This document shows positions 24,958-35,574 of a stretch of DNA of 64,000 nt, in pieces. Below the pieces are notes generated by a model. It had not been told where the DNA came from and did not search any database. It saw only the letters and a program-made list of their open reading frames with translations. The translations under genes and the position numbers were made by a program. Numbering within the stretch: the stretch's first letter is position 1; every line of letters starts with the position of its first letter. The stretch comes from Acidobacteriota bacterium (lineage in GTDB: Bacteria; Acidobacteriota; Terriglobia; Bryobacterales; Bryobacteraceae): the NCBI GenBank assembly GCA_018268715.1, contig JAFDVZ010000021.1, positions 6,975 to 70,974 of the forward strand, given 5' to 3'.

Positions 24958-25081
24958 ATTGATTCACCTCTGTTGTTTCCGGAGAACGCCACCCTCGCTG
25001 GAAGCGGAGTGAGTCTCCGCTATTACTATAAACGGAGGATTCCTCCATTTGCAAGCTCTGGATCCGCAGTACCCTGGGACC

Positions 25082-25930
25082 ATGGGACGTTTCCTGGCAG
25101 CCGCCCTTGTCTTCACGCTTCCGATGGTCGCGCAGAGGCCCCAGCAACCCGATTGGAGCGAGCGCGAAAAGCCCCTTTCCCTACAGATCCGAGGCTTGCG
25201 GAAGCTCGCCGACGACGAACGCGCCGCCACCACCCGCCAACTCGCGCTGGACATCCGCGCGCTGCCCGCGTCGCCGAACAAGCTGCGGCTGATCTCCGGC
25301 CTGGCGAACCTGTCCACGGAGGGCGATTTCGGGCGGGATACCCTTCAGCAGGTCACCGATACGCTGGCGGCCGCGCTCACCGAACAGCCCGTCGGCGCGC
25401 AACCGGCCGGGGCATGGGCGGAACTCGCGTCGCTTGCGCGGTATGAGCATATGAAGGTGACGGCGAAGTCGCCGGCCTACGACGCCGCCATCGCGAAGTT
25501 CGAACAGGACGACGCCGCCCGGGCCGCCGCCGACTTCACGCTGACCGATCTGAGCGGCCACCCTTGGACGCTCAAGAGCCTGAAGGGCAAAGTGGTGCTG
25601 GTGAACTTCTGGGCCACCTGGTGCCCGCCCTGCCGCAAGGAGCTTCCCGATCTGGAGGCGCTCTACAGCCGCTTCAAGGACCGCGGATTCGTCGTGCTGG
25701 CCATCTCCGACGAGGATGAGTCGAAGGTTAAGCCCTTTCTCGCCGCCCAAACGCTGACGTTTCCCGTAATGCTCGATCCCGGCCGCAAGGTGAACGGGAT
25801 GTTTCGCGTGGAGGGCATCCCGAAAAACTTCGTTTTCGACCGCGCGGGAAAGCTCGCCGCACAGTCCATCGACATGCGCACGAGGAAGCAGTTCCTCGAG
25901 ATGCTGGCCGCCGCCGGACTGGCCGAATAG
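25082..25930 (+). CDS. TlpA-like thioredoxin-fold protein
   Basis: A 282-aa exported protein with a signal peptide (RFLAAALVFTLPMVAQ). A helical N-terminal domain (about 25-145) has no recognised family. Residues 150-282 form a TlpA/ResA-type thioredoxin domain: FTLTDLSGHPWTLKSLKGK and the redox site W180-C181-P-P-C184, then GIPKNFVFDRAGKL with the cis-proline. It probably acts as a periplasmic disulphide reductase or peroxiredoxin-like protein. It is convergent with the ADOP permease, with 2 bp between the stops. Confidence 0.9.
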   Translation: MGRFLAAALVFTLPMVAQRPQQPDWSEREKPLSLQIRGLRKLADDERAATTRQLALDIRALPASPNKLRLISGLANLSTEGDFGRDTLQQVTDTLAAALTEQPVGAQPAGAWAELASLARYEHMKVTAKSPAYDAAIAKFEQDDAARAAADFTLTDLSGHPWTLKSLKGKVVLVNFWATWCPPCRKELPDLEALYSRFKDRGFVVLAISDEDESKVKPFLAAQTLTFPVMLDPGRKVNGMFRVEGIPKNFVFDRAGKLAAQSIDMRTRKQFLEMLAAAGLAE

Positions 25931-25932
25931 GG

Positions 25933-28569
25933 TCAGTCGCAGCGCAGCGCCGACATCGGCTGCAGGTTGGCGGCGCGGCGCGCCGGAATGGCGCATGCCG
26001 CAAGCGACGCCACAGCCAGCACCACGACGACGCTCCCAAGCGCCGGCAGGTCGGCGCCCGGCACGCCGAAGACAGCGTTCTTCATCAGGCGCGTGATCGC
26101 GATCCCACCCGCCAGCCCAATGCCCAGCCCGCCTGCGGCCAGCCGTGCTCCCATGGCCAGAAACAGCGCCAGCACCTGCCCTCGCCCGGCGCCCAGGGCC
26201 ATGCGGATTCCGATCTCCTGCGTCCTGCGCGCCACCGTATACGACAGCACGCTGTAGACGCCGAACGCCGCCAGCGCCAACCCGATTCCCGCAAAGAGCG
26301 TGAACAGCGCCATCATGAAGCGCGGCTGGACCGCCTGCAGGCCCACCACCTGATCGAGCGTCCGTGGATTCACGAGCGGCAAATCCTTGTCGAGCGACCG
26401 CACCCGCTCCCGCAGCGCATTCAGCAGCGCCAGCGGTTCCCCGGCCGAGCGAATCGCGATCATGCGGTCTGGCGGCGCCATGAGTGTGTAAGGGACGTAG
26501 GCGGCGGCCACCGGAGGATTGCGCCGCCCAGTGTTCCGCGTGTCGGCGAGCACGCCCACCACGGTCACGTACGGGTCGCGAGCCGGCGCCATCAGTACCC
26601 GGGGATCGCCGGTCCCCAGCACCTCCAGGCGCAACCGCCGCCCGACCGGATTCGATCCCGCCGGCCACAGTTTCGCCGCCGTTTCGTTGATCAGCGCCAC
26701 GTGATCGCCGTGCGCCACCTCCTGGGGCGTCAGTTCGCGGCCCGCGCGAAGCTGAATTCCCAGCGTCCGGTTGTAGCCCGCACTGATCAGGCCCATCGCC
26801 AACGGTCGCGAATCGTCCGGCGCGCCGCCTTCCACCCGGTAGGGCGTTTGCACGCCGCCGAACGGCAGCGCGCCATTGCCCATGGCCGCGGCCTGCGCTC
26901 CGGGGATCGTCTGGATCGCTTCCAGCAGCTGTTCGGTAAAGCTCACCCGCTGCTGGTAGGTCGAGTATTTCTTAACGGGAAGCTGCAGCCCGGTCATCAG
27001 GACGCGGTCGGGCTGGAACCCGAGGTCCGTGGTCTGCAACTTGACGAAGCCGCGGATGGCGAGTCCGGCGCCGATCAGCAACACCACCGACAATGCGATC
27101 TCGGCCACCGCCAGTGCGCTGCGCATCGCGCCACCGCCGTTGTCCGAACCGCGCCCGCCCGACTTTAACGACTCCACCAGGTCGGGTCGCGACGCGCGAA
27201 ACGCCGGGATCATGCCGAACAGGATTCCGGTCAGCAGCGAGACCCCGACTGAGAAGGCCAACACCCACACGTTCACCGTGATGCGAGCCTCGTTCGGAAC
27301 GTAAAACGTCGGCATCAACGCCACCATCAACCGCGTGATGCCGACCGCAAGCAGAATGCCCAGCAGTCCGCCCGCGAGCGCCAGCAGCACGCTCTCGGTC
27401 AACAACTGGCGGAACAGGCGGCCCCGGCTGGCGCCAATCGACAGGCGGATGGCGATCTCCCGGGCGCGCGAGGCTCCCCGCGCCATTTGCAGATTGGCCA
27501 CGTTCGCGCAGGCGATCAGCAAAAGGAACCCGACGGCGCCCAGCAGCAGCGTCAAGGCCGATTGCATCTCGCCCGACGCCACCGTGATGTCCATGTAGTT
27601 CTCCAGATCGGCCGAGAAACCGCCGGAAGGGAAGTCTTCCGGGCGTGTCCGGGCGAACTCTGCCATAAGTCCCCGCATCTGGCCGACCGCCGCGTCCTTG
27701 GACACTCCAGGCTTCAAACGCACGATCGGGGCGGCCATCGGTTCCTCCGCGCTGGACCTCGTCAGCGGAATCCATCCGCCCTCGTTCGTCCACCAGCCAA
27801 ATCGTGGCGGCATCACGCCGATCACCGTGTAGCGCTCATCGGCGAGCGTCAGCGTCTTCCCGAGCGCCTCCGGACGTCCTTCGAACAGGCGTTGCCAGGC
27901 CAGGTACGTCAACACGACGACGTGCGCGGCGTCGCCGCCCGGCTCGAGGTCCCCTGTTCCGATGGTGCGCCCCAGCAATGGAGGCACCCCTAGAAAGGTG
28001 AACGCCGTCGTTGTCACGCGGACCGCCTGGAACTGTTCCGGCGAGCGGTCGCCGCCGAGAAGCACCGATTGGGGCGCCGTCGCCATCACCTCCGCCACCC
28101 CGGGAAGTTTCTCGAATTCGGCGTACTCGCGCGGGTGGAAGAAGCTCCGGTCCCGGCGCGGATTCTTGATGTCGTGGATCACCGGCGCCCAGATCTCCGC
28201 CGGTCTGGCGTACGGATAGGGCGAAATGAGAACGCCGTAGACAACGCTGAAAACCGAGGTGGTCGCGCCGATGCCGAGCGCCAGCGCCGCAAGGGCCACC
28301 GCGGTGAAGCCTGGGTTCTTGGCGAGGGTCCGGGCGCCGTAGCGCACGTCGCGCCACAACGTCTCGAGCCAATCGACGGTGTTCATGTCGTAGATCTCCT
28401 CTCGAATCAGCGTTGGGTTTCCCAATTTCCGTCGGGCCGCCCGCGCCGCGTCCTCGGGCGTCATGCCGCGCGCGATGTTATCGGCGGTCTCCTGGTCCAG
28501 GTAGGCTTCGAGCTCGCGTACGCGTTCCTGGTCCCAACGTCGCCGCCGGAAGAACCGCGACCACCCCAC
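25933..28569 (-). CDS. ADOP-type ABC permease (MacB/FtsX-like), 878 aa
   Basis: A large permease of the acidobacterial duplicated orphan permease type. A cytoplasmic prefix (about 1-80, ARRKLGNPTLIREEIYD) precedes the first helix (about 88-108, FTAVALAALALGIGATTSVFSVV). A MacB-type periplasmic core follows, then an FtsX block with three helices (about 335-440), a second helix and periplasmic core (about 490-740), and a final FtsX block (about 745-870, FAGIGLALAAFGVYSVLSY). No ATPase is encoded next to it. It starts 3 bp after the PadR gene. It may be an antimicrobial or lipoprotein exporter controlled by PadR; the function of the family is not settled. Confidence 0.9.
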   Translation of the reverse strand: MGWSRFFRRRRWDQERVRELEAYLDQETADNIARGMTPEDAARAARRKLGNPTLIREEIYDMNTVDWLETLWRDVRYGARTLAKNPGFTAVALAALALGIGATTSVFSVVYGVLISPYPYARPAEIWAPVIHDIKNPRRDRSFFHPREYAEFEKLPGVAEVMATAPQSVLLGGDRSPEQFQAVRVTTTAFTFLGVPPLLGRTIGTGDLEPGGDAAHVVVLTYLAWQRLFEGRPEALGKTLTLADERYTVIGVMPPRFGWWTNEGGWIPLTRSSAEEPMAAPIVRLKPGVSKDAAVGQMRGLMAEFARTRPEDFPSGGFSADLENYMDITVASGEMQSALTLLLGAVGFLLLIACANVANLQMARGASRAREIAIRLSIGASRGRLFRQLLTESVLLALAGGLLGILLAVGITRLMVALMPTFYVPNEARITVNVWVLAFSVGVSLLTGILFGMIPAFRASRPDLVESLKSGGRGSDNGGGAMRSALAVAEIALSVVLLIGAGLAIRGFVKLQTTDLGFQPDRVLMTGLQLPVKKYSTYQQRVSFTEQLLEAIQTIPGAQAAAMGNGALPFGGVQTPYRVEGGAPDDSRPLAMGLISAGYNRTLGIQLRAGRELTPQEVAHGDHVALINETAAKLWPAGSNPVGRRLRLEVLGTGDPRVLMAPARDPYVTVVGVLADTRNTGRRNPPVAAAYVPYTLMAPPDRMIAIRSAGEPLALLNALRERVRSLDKDLPLVNPRTLDQVVGLQAVQPRFMMALFTLFAGIGLALAAFGVYSVLSYTVARRTQEIGIRMALGAGRGQVLALFLAMGARLAAGGLGIGLAGGIAITRLMKNAVFGVPGADLPALGSVVVVLAVASLAACAIPARRAANLQPMSALRCD

Positions 28570-28572
28570 GGC

Positions 28573-28926
28573 TTAGTCCTCGGCCGGGCGCAGGACCCGG
28601 TTCACCGCTTCGACCAGGCGGTCCCAACGGCTGGTGTGGTCGGCAAGTTGTTGGCGCCCGGCCGTCGTCAGCCGGTAGTAGCGCGCTTTCCGGTTGTTTT
28701 CCGAGGTGCCCCAGAATGAAGCGATCCACCCTCGGTTCTCCAGGCGGTGGAGCGCCGGGTAGAGGGAGCCGTGCTCCACCTGCAGGACGTCCTTGGACCG
28801 GTGCTCGATGTTGTAGGCGATGGTGTGGCCGTGCGCCGGTCCGGGAACCAGGGTCTGGAGGATCAGCAGGTCGAGCGTGCCTTGCAGCATTTCGCCGCTG
28901 AGGGGATGGCCGTCGCGAGGAGGCAT
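28573..28926 (-). CDS. PadR-family transcriptional regulator
   Basis: A 117-aa winged-helix repressor: LQGTLDLLILQTLVPGPAHGHTIA, VEHGSLYPALHRLENRGWI and RYYRLTTAGRQQL are the family hallmarks. The start at ATG 28926 is preferred over a TTG 27 nt upstream. PadR proteins usually repress their own operon until a small molecule or stress relieves them; here the target is the ADOP permease gene starting 3 bp downstream. Two ATAC-ATCGA-like segments lie 40-80 bp upstream and may be operator elements, which is weak evidence. Confidence 0.92.
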   Translation of the reverse strand: MPPRDGHPLSGEMLQGTLDLLILQTLVPGPAHGHTIAYNIEHRSKDVLQVEHGSLYPALHRLENRGWIASFWGTSENNRKARYYRLTTAGRQQLADHTSRWDRLVEAVNRVLRPAED

Positions 28927-29009
28927 GTCCCCATAGACGATCGACCGGAGCAAAAGTTCCGTGATCGATGCGTATTTTTCAGGCGGCGAGTCCGATTCCA
29001 GTCGATGTA

Positions 29010-30449
<1,440 letters not shown>

Positions 30450-30561
30450 GAAAAGAATGCGCTAAAACACCACTTATGACCCTTCTAAGATGGTAAAATA
30501 AGGTTTCTGGACATGCCTGGGCGGCGAGCCCCCGCACCGTCCCGACCGCAGGAGCCCATTT

Positions 30562-33174
30562 TTGGCAGATCCACAGAACCCTGATAACCCGACACTTCCG
30601 CCCACGCCCCCGTCCGGCGGCGGCACGCTGTTGCCGCCCGGCGCCGATGGAGGAAAAAACATCATCCCCATCAATATCGAAGACGAGATGCGGCAGTCGT
30701 ATCTCGACTATTCGATGTCGGTCATCATTGGTCGCGCGCTTCCCGATATCCGGGACGGTCTGAAGCCGGTCCATCGCCGTATCCTCTATGGAATGAACGA
30801 GATGGGCCTGCACTACAACCGGCCGACGCGCAAGTGCGCCAAGATCACCGGCGAAGTGCTCGGCAAGTATCACCCGCACGGCGACACGTCAGTATACGAC
30901 GCGTTGGTCCGCATGGCGCAACCTTTTTCGTTGCGCTACCCGCTGGTGGACGGCCAGGGGAATTTCGGGTCGGTGGACGGCGATCCGCCGGCGGCGATGC
31001 GGTACACCGAAGCGCGTTTATCGCGCATTTCGGCGCAGTTATTGGAGGATATTGACAAGGAAACGGTCGATTTTCGCGCAAATTATGACGATAGCGAAGT
31101 CGAGCCGGAGGTCCTCCCGACCCGCGTTCCGAACCTGCTGATCAACGGCAGCTCGGGCATCGCGGTCGGCATGGCCACCAATATCCCGCCGCACAACCTG
31201 AACGAGATCATCAACGCGGCGATTACGGTGATTTCCGACCCCACGACGACGCTCGCGGACCTGCTGGAAATCGTTCAAGGGCCGGACTTTCCCACCGGGG
31301 GCCTGATTCTCGGCCGGTCCGGCATCATGGACTACTTCCTGCGCGGCCGCGGCTCCCTCAAAATCCGGGCGAAAGCGGCCACCGAGAAGTTCGGCAAGGA
31401 TCGGGAAGCGATTATCGTCACCGAGATCCCCTTCCAGGTGAACAAGGCACGCCTGGTGGAGCAGATCGCCTCCCTGGTGAACGAGAAGAAGCTCGAGGGC
31501 ATCAGCGACGTCCGCGACGAGAGCGACCGCGACGGCATGCGCGTCGTGCTCGAGCTGAAGCGCGGCGAACAGGCCGAGGTGGTGCTGAACAACCTGTACA
31601 AGCACACGCAGATGCAGGTGAACTTCGGCGTCATCATGCTGGCCATCGTCAACGGCCAGCCGCGCGAACTGGGCCTGCTCGAGTTCGTCAAGAAGTTCAT
31701 CGACCACCGGCTGGACGTGGTCCGGCGCCGCACCGACTACCTGTTGCGCAAGGCGCGCGACCGCGAGCACATCCTGCTGGGATTCCAGAAGGCGCTCAAC
31801 TACATCGACGCCGTCATCGCGCTGATCCGCGCGTCGGCGACGCCCAAGGAAGCGCGGGAGGCCCTTACCGGGCGCGCCTTCACGGAGCGTCAGACGACCG
31901 CCATCGCCGCGACCGGCGGCGCGGCCATCATCTGGGATTTCAGCGATCGGCAGGCTCAGGCGATTATCGAGCTGCAGTTGCAGCGCCTGACCGGCATGGA
32001 GCAGCAGAAAATCCTCGATGAGCTCGCCGAAATCCAGCGGATGATCGCCGAATACATGGAGATTCTGGGCTCTGAAAAGGTGCTGCGCGGGGTCATCGTT
32101 GACGAATTGAAGGCCGTCCAGAAGGACTTCGGCGACGAACGGCGCACGCAAATCATTGAAGACACGGGCGAAATCCGCCTGGAAGATCTGGTGCAGATGG
32201 AGGACGTCGCGCTGACCGTAACGCGCGGCGGCTACCTGAAGCGCACCGCCGTCGACACCTACCGCCGGCAGGCGCGGGGCGGCAAGGGACGTATCGGCAT
32301 GGCCACTCGTAGCGAGGACGTGGTCGAGCACCTGATCGTCGCTTCGACGCACTCCTACCTGCTGGTGTTCACCAACAAGGGCCGGGTGTACTGGCTCAAG
32401 ATCTACGAGATTCCGGACGCGGGCAGCACGGGCAAGGGGAAACACACCTCGGGGCTTGTGAATCTGCAGCCGGATGAAGCCGTTACGGCGTTTCTGTCGG
32501 TGAAGGAGTTCACTCCGGACAAGTTCATCGTGATGGTGACCAAGCGGGGCGTCATCAAGAAGTGCGAACTCACTGAGTTCGACAATCCGATGGCGCGCGG
32601 CATCATCGCCATTGGTCTGGACGACGGCGACGATCTGCTGGCTGCCAAACTGACCGACGGCAACAACTACATCTTCCTGGCGTCGCACGAAGGCATGGCG
32701 ATCCGGTTCCAGGAAGGCGAGGTCCGCCCGATGGGTCGCCCGGCGCGCGGCGTGCGGGCGATGGAACTCGAAGACGGCGATTACCTGGTTTCGGTGGCCG
32801 TGGTGGAGGAGGAGGGGCTGATTCTCACCATCTCCGAAAACGGCTATGGAAAGCGCACGAAGCTCACCGAGTACCGGCTGACGGGACGCGGCCGCAAGGG
32901 CGTCATTAATATGAAGACCACCAACAAGGTGGGCAACGTGGTGGCGTCGCTGGTGGTGAAGGAAGATTCCGACCTGATGATCATCACCAAGGACGGCAAG
33001 ATCATCCGGCTCGAATCCGGCGAGATCCGGCAAGCCGGCCGCTCCACGCAGGGCGTTCGCCTGGTGCGCATGGAGGAGGGCGACCAGGTGGCCGCGGCCA
33101 GCGTGATTCCGGAGTCGGAGAACGGCGCCGGCGGCAACGGCTCGGACGGGCAGGGCGATCTGCCGCTACAGTAG
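30562..33174 (+). CDS. gyrA: DNA gyrase subunit A
   Basis: An 870-aa type II topoisomerase subunit. The start is TTG at 30562, with AGGAG at 30550-30554 placed 7 nt away. A Pro/Gly-rich N-terminal tail of about 33 residues comes before the conserved [19 protein letters not shown]. The DNA-cleaving tyrosine is Y148 ([11 protein letters not shown]). The quinolone-resistance region shows [13 protein letters not shown]. The C-terminal pinwheel has the GyrA box as RQARGGKGR, which argues for gyrase over topoisomerase IV. gyrB is not in the window. It appears to have its own promoter in the 112-bp gap upstream. Confidence 0.97.
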   Translation: MADPQNPDNPTLPPTPPSGGGTLLPPGADGGKNIIPINIEDEMRQSYLDYSMSVIIGRALPDIRDGLKPVHRRILYGMNEMGLHYNRPTRKCAKITGEVLGKYHPHGDTSVYDALVRMAQPFSLRYPLVDGQGNFGSVDGDPPAAMRYTEARLSRISAQLLEDIDKETVDFRANYDDSEVEPEVLPTRVPNLLINGSSGIAVGMATNIPPHNLNEIINAAITVISDPTTTLADLLEIVQGPDFPTGGLILGRSGIMDYFLRGRGSLKIRAKAATEKFGKDREAIIVTEIPFQVNKARLVEQIASLVNEKKLEGISDVRDESDRDGMRVVLELKRGEQAEVVLNNLYKHTQMQVNFGVIMLAIVNGQPRELGLLEFVKKFIDHRLDVVRRRTDYLLRKARDREHILLGFQKALNYIDAVIALIRASATPKEAREALTGRAFTERQTTAIAATGGAAIIWDFSDRQAQAIIELQLQRLTGMEQQKILDELAEIQRMIAEYMEILGSEKVLRGVIVDELKAVQKDFGDERRTQIIEDTGEIRLEDLVQMEDVALTVTRGGYLKRTAVDTYRRQARGGKGRIGMATRSEDVVEHLIVASTHSYLLVFTNKGRVYWLKIYEIPDAGSTGKGKHTSGLVNLQPDEAVTAFLSVKEFTPDKFIVMVTKRGVIKKCELTEFDNPMARGIIAIGLDDGDDLLAAKLTDGNNYIFLASHEGMAIRFQEGEVRPMGRPARGVRAMELEDGDYLVSVAVVEEEGLILTISENGYGKRTKLTEYRLTGRGRKGVINMKTTNKVGNVVASLVVKEDSDLMIITKDGKIIRLESGEIRQAGRSTQGVRLVRMEEGDQVAAASVIPESENGAGGNGSDGQGDLPLQ

Positions 33175-33214
33175 GAATCATACGGGGGCGGCCTCGTCCG
33201 CCCTGGACTGATCC

Positions 33215-34120
33215 ATGACCGGCCAACGATCGTTTGCTCGTTTTGCGTGGGGCGTACTCGCCTATAACATCTTTGTCGTGGTTTGGGGCGCGTTTGTGCG
33301 CGCCACCGGCTCCGGCGCCGGCTGCGGCAATCACTGGCCCATGTGCAACGGCCAGGTGGTTCCCAGGGCCCCGCAGCTTGCCACCCTCATCGAATTCGCG
33401 CACCGCGCCACCAGCGGCATTGACCTGATCGCCATCGTGATTCTGGTGGTATGGGCTTTTCGCGCCTATCCCAAAGGACACCGGGTCCGGCTGGGCGCGG
33501 CGCTATCGGGCTTCTTCATCGTCACCGAAGCGCTGATCGGCGCCGGATTGGTGCTGTTTGAGCACGTCGCCAAAAATGCGTCGACCGCTCGCGCATTTTC
33601 CCTGTCGATCCACCTGATGAACACCTTCACACTGCTGGCTGTTCTGGCGTTGACGGCCTGGTGGGCGTCCGGCGGAGCGCCGATCTCACCCCGGCCCGCT
33701 CACCAGGGACTGCTGGTCGCCGCATTGGCGGGGCTTGTCGTGTTGGGGATCAGTGGCGCCATTACCGCCCTGGGCGACACGCTGTTCCCGGTGACGTCCT
33801 TATCGGCCGGTTTCAGCCAGGACTTCTCGCCGACGGCTCACTTGTTTGTCAGATTGCGAGTGTTCCACCCGGGGATCGCCATCGCCGCCACGGTGTTCCT
33901 GTTGTTCGCGGTCGGGCGCGTGATGAAACAATCGCCGGGGCAGGGAACACAGAAGCTGGGTCTCGCCGTCATGGCGTTGGCGTTCATCCAGTTGATGATC
34001 GGAGCGTTGAACCTGGCGTTGCTCGCGCCCGTCTCCATGCAACTGGTGCACCTGGCCCTGGGCGATTTCCTTTGGATTGCGACCGTGCTCTTCACCGCCG
34101 AAGCCTGGTCCCGGTCCTGA
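33215..34120 (+). CDS. ctaA: Heme A synthase (COX15/CtaA family)
   Basis: A 301-aa membrane protein with about eight helices. It hydroxylates the C8 methyl of heme O to make heme A for aa3-type oxidases. The four heme-ligand regions are present: EFAHRATSG, SIHLMNTF, RVFHPGIAI and QLVHLALGDFLWI. The cysteine pair in the first loop (GAGCGNHWPMCNG) is also kept. It starts 40 bp after gyrA, probably by proximity rather than common function. No cytochrome oxidase genes are next to it. Confidence 0.92.
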   Translation: MTGQRSFARFAWGVLAYNIFVVVWGAFVRATGSGAGCGNHWPMCNGQVVPRAPQLATLIEFAHRATSGIDLIAIVILVVWAFRAYPKGHRVRLGAALSGFFIVTEALIGAGLVLFEHVAKNASTARAFSLSIHLMNTFTLLAVLALTAWWASGGAPISPRPAHQGLLVAALAGLVVLGISGAITALGDTLFPVTSLSAGFSQDFSPTAHLFVRLRVFHPGIAIAATVFLLFAVGRVMKQSPGQGTQKLGLAVMALAFIQLMIGALNLALLAPVSMQLVHLALGDFLWIATVLFTAEAWSRS

Positions 34121-34150
34121 CGCCGTGTTTCCATCATTCGCCTCCTGACT

Positions 34151-34999
34151 CTAGGCCACAAAGGCGTGGCAGGAGTGAATGCCGGACTGCTGCAGCACCA
34201 CGGCCATCTTCTCGAGCGCCGACTTGTGGATCTGCGACACGCGGCTCTCATTGATGCCGAGAACGCCGCCGATCTCCTTCATCGTCATCTCATTGGCGTA
34301 ATACAGCGAGACCACCTTCTGATAGCGGATCGGAAGCGCCTGCATGGCGGTTCCCAGCGCGTTGCGCATCTGTTCCCGCGCGCACATGGTGTCCGGCTGC
34401 GTTTCGGGCTTGCTCGGGAATTCCGGCGCTGGCAGATCGTCCTGATCGTTATTCCGCGTGGAGGCGGAAATCAGGCCGACATTTCGCAGATCGAGCATCA
34501 TCTGGCGCCATCGTTCGACGCTGACCCCGAGCTTTTCGGCCATCTCGGCGTCGGTCGGAGGCCGTTGCAGGATCGCCGTCAACTCCCGGGTGATCGCCTC
34601 CACCTGCTTGTGGCGCCGTCGAAGGTCGCGCGACGCCCAGTCGGACTGGCGCAGGCTGTCGAGGATCGCGCCCTTGATCCGATGCTTGGCGTAGCTGGAG
34701 AACGCCACCTGCTTGTCGGGGTCGTACTTTTCCGCCGCGTCGAACAGTCCAAGGATTCCCGCGTGCACCATGTCGTCCACATCGACGTGCACCGGAAGAT
34801 TTTCGTGAACCCGCACGGCGATCGCCCGCACCAGGGGCAGATGTTCGAGCACCACTCGATCGCGACGCGCCATCCGTGTCGCTTGTCTGTCCGAAGCCCG
34901 CGGGGCGGACTCGCAAATGGCGATGGTCATGCCCTCGCCCGCCTCCGACTCTGCGCCGCGACGCGCGACACTGTCCTCTGATGTCCTGTTCTTAGCCAT
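34151..34999 (-). CDS. FliA/WhiG-type RNA polymerase sigma factor
   Basis: A 282-aa alternative sigma factor. Region 2 is LPLVRAIAVRVHENLPVHVDVDDMVHAGILGLFDAAEKYD and VAFSSYAKHRIKGAILDSLRQSDWASR. Region 3 is ITRELTAILQRPPTDAEMAEKLGVS. Region 4 is ALPIRYQKVVSLYYANEMTMKEIGGVLGINESRVSQIHKSAL. This is the sigma-28 arrangement that usually drives flagellar or developmental genes. I prefer ATG 34999, which has GGGG about 9 nt upstream, over ATG 35008. The 5' region carries a sigma-54 promoter and paired palindromes (separate entries), so this sigma appears to be downstream in a sigma cascade. Confidence 0.93.
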   Translation of the reverse strand: MAKNRTSEDSVARRGAESEAGEGMTIAICESAPRASDRQATRMARRDRVVLEHLPLVRAIAVRVHENLPVHVDVDDMVHAGILGLFDAAEKYDPDKQVAFSSYAKHRIKGAILDSLRQSDWASRDLRRRHKQVEAITRELTAILQRPPTDAEMAEKLGVSVERWRQMMLDLRNVGLISASTRNNDQDDLPAPEFPSKPETQPDTMCAREQMRNALGTAMQALPIRYQKVVSLYYANEMTMKEIGGVLGINESRVSQIHKSALEKMAVVLQQSGIHSCHAFVA

Positions 35000-35056
35000 G
35001 GTCAACATCCCCTATCCAACTGAACTGTAGGTTCACGTCCCTTGCGGCATCGCTAA

Positions 35057-35074
35057 GTGCAAGCCTTAGGCCAA
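35057..35074 (-). promoter_or_regulatory. Sigma-54 (-24/-12) promoter of the FliA-like sigma gene
   Basis: Read on the minus strand this is TTGGCCTAAGGCTTGCAC. It has the GG and GC dinucleotides with exactly 10 bp between them, a TTGGC -24 box and a perfect TTGCA -12 box. Transcription would start near 35046, giving a leader of about 47 nt before ATG 34999. Confidence 0.72.
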
Positions 35075-35163
35075 CCCGCCGAGGACACGTAAGGCCGTTG
35101 AAACAGGGCCATTTGCGGCGCTTTTTTGGCGTCCGCCAGCGGATCAGCCCTCAACCTCGGCGT

Positions 35164-35186
35164 CCGTGTTCCGTTGTGGAACACGG
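35164..35186. promoter_or_regulatory. Operator-like palindrome GTTCC-N5-GGAAC (site 1)
   Basis: CCGTGTTCC at 35164-35172 and its perfect complement at 35178-35186, with a 5-bp spacer. It lies about 100 bp upstream of the sigma-54 promoter, a usual distance for an enhancer-binding-protein site. Site 2 has the same GTTCC-N5-GGAAC core. Confidence 0.65.
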
Positions 35187-35201
35187 CATCGCCCTCTGTC
35201 A

Positions 35202-35216
35202 GTTCCAAAATGGAAC
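35202..35216. promoter_or_regulatory. Operator-like palindrome GTTCC-N5-GGAAC (site 2)
   Basis: GTTCC (35202-35206), AAAAT, GGAAC (35212-35216). A third, half-conserved copy follows at 35223-35237 (GTTCC, then GG). The array probably binds a dimeric activator of the sigma-54 promoter downstream. Confidence 0.65.
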
Positions 35217-35308
35217 GTCTGAGTTCCAATCCGGTATTCGATCAGGCCGCCTCGCGATTGCTCGTTGAGGATCTATATGAAGGATAGTTTTCTTCTTTTG
35301 GCTTATCT

Positions 35309-35505
35309 CTTAGGGAAAGGCCCTAAGGGTAACAACAAGAATTCTGACGTAGGTTTGTGGGGAGAACTAGGATATTGGTTTGGTCCGTGATAGACCACCG
35401 GTGCTAGGCAGTGAGTGCTAGACATCCCGTCCTATCGGAGAGGTACCAACTCACTGGTAATAGTGTGCTAGACGATAAGGCCTATCGCAATAGACGAAAA
35501 GTACC
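35309..35505. other. Non-coding stretch with hairpin and degenerate repeats
   Basis: No gene is visible here. A 7-bp inverted repeat CTTAGGG-AAAGG-CCCTAAG lies at 35309-35327. GTGCTAGAC occurs at 35415 and 35465, each followed 16 bp later by CCTATCG and then by GTACC; a shorter version, GTGCTAGGC, is at 35401. The second copy contains a CGATA/TATCG stem. The DNA is AT-richer than its surroundings. It may be a small RNA, a long leader or an old mobile fragment. Confidence 0.4.
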
Positions 35506-35524
35506 GATTTCTCCATCGACCGCG

Positions 35525-35568
35525 ACAAAATAATAGTGCCGCGCGACGAAAAATTGTCTCACGGCACT
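35525..35568 (-). terminator. Probable transcription terminator of the lysine operon
   Basis: On the minus strand, AGTGCCG (35568-35562) pairs with CGGCACT (35541-35535) and is followed by ATTATTTTGT. It begins about 7 bp after the dapD stop. The loop of 20 nt is long, so strength is uncertain. Confidence 0.55.
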
Positions 35569-35574
35569 TCGCCC

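Noticed and set aside
31039-33033. Long open frame antisense to gyrA
   Set aside because: It is the mirror of a GC-rich, codon-biased gene; its product is low-complexity with no recognisable motif, while the plus strand encodes unmistakable GyrA.
35401-35510. CRISPR array or cyclic-di-GMP riboswitch
   Set aside because: Only two or three degenerate copies with unequal spacing, and the conserved GEMM core segments are absent.
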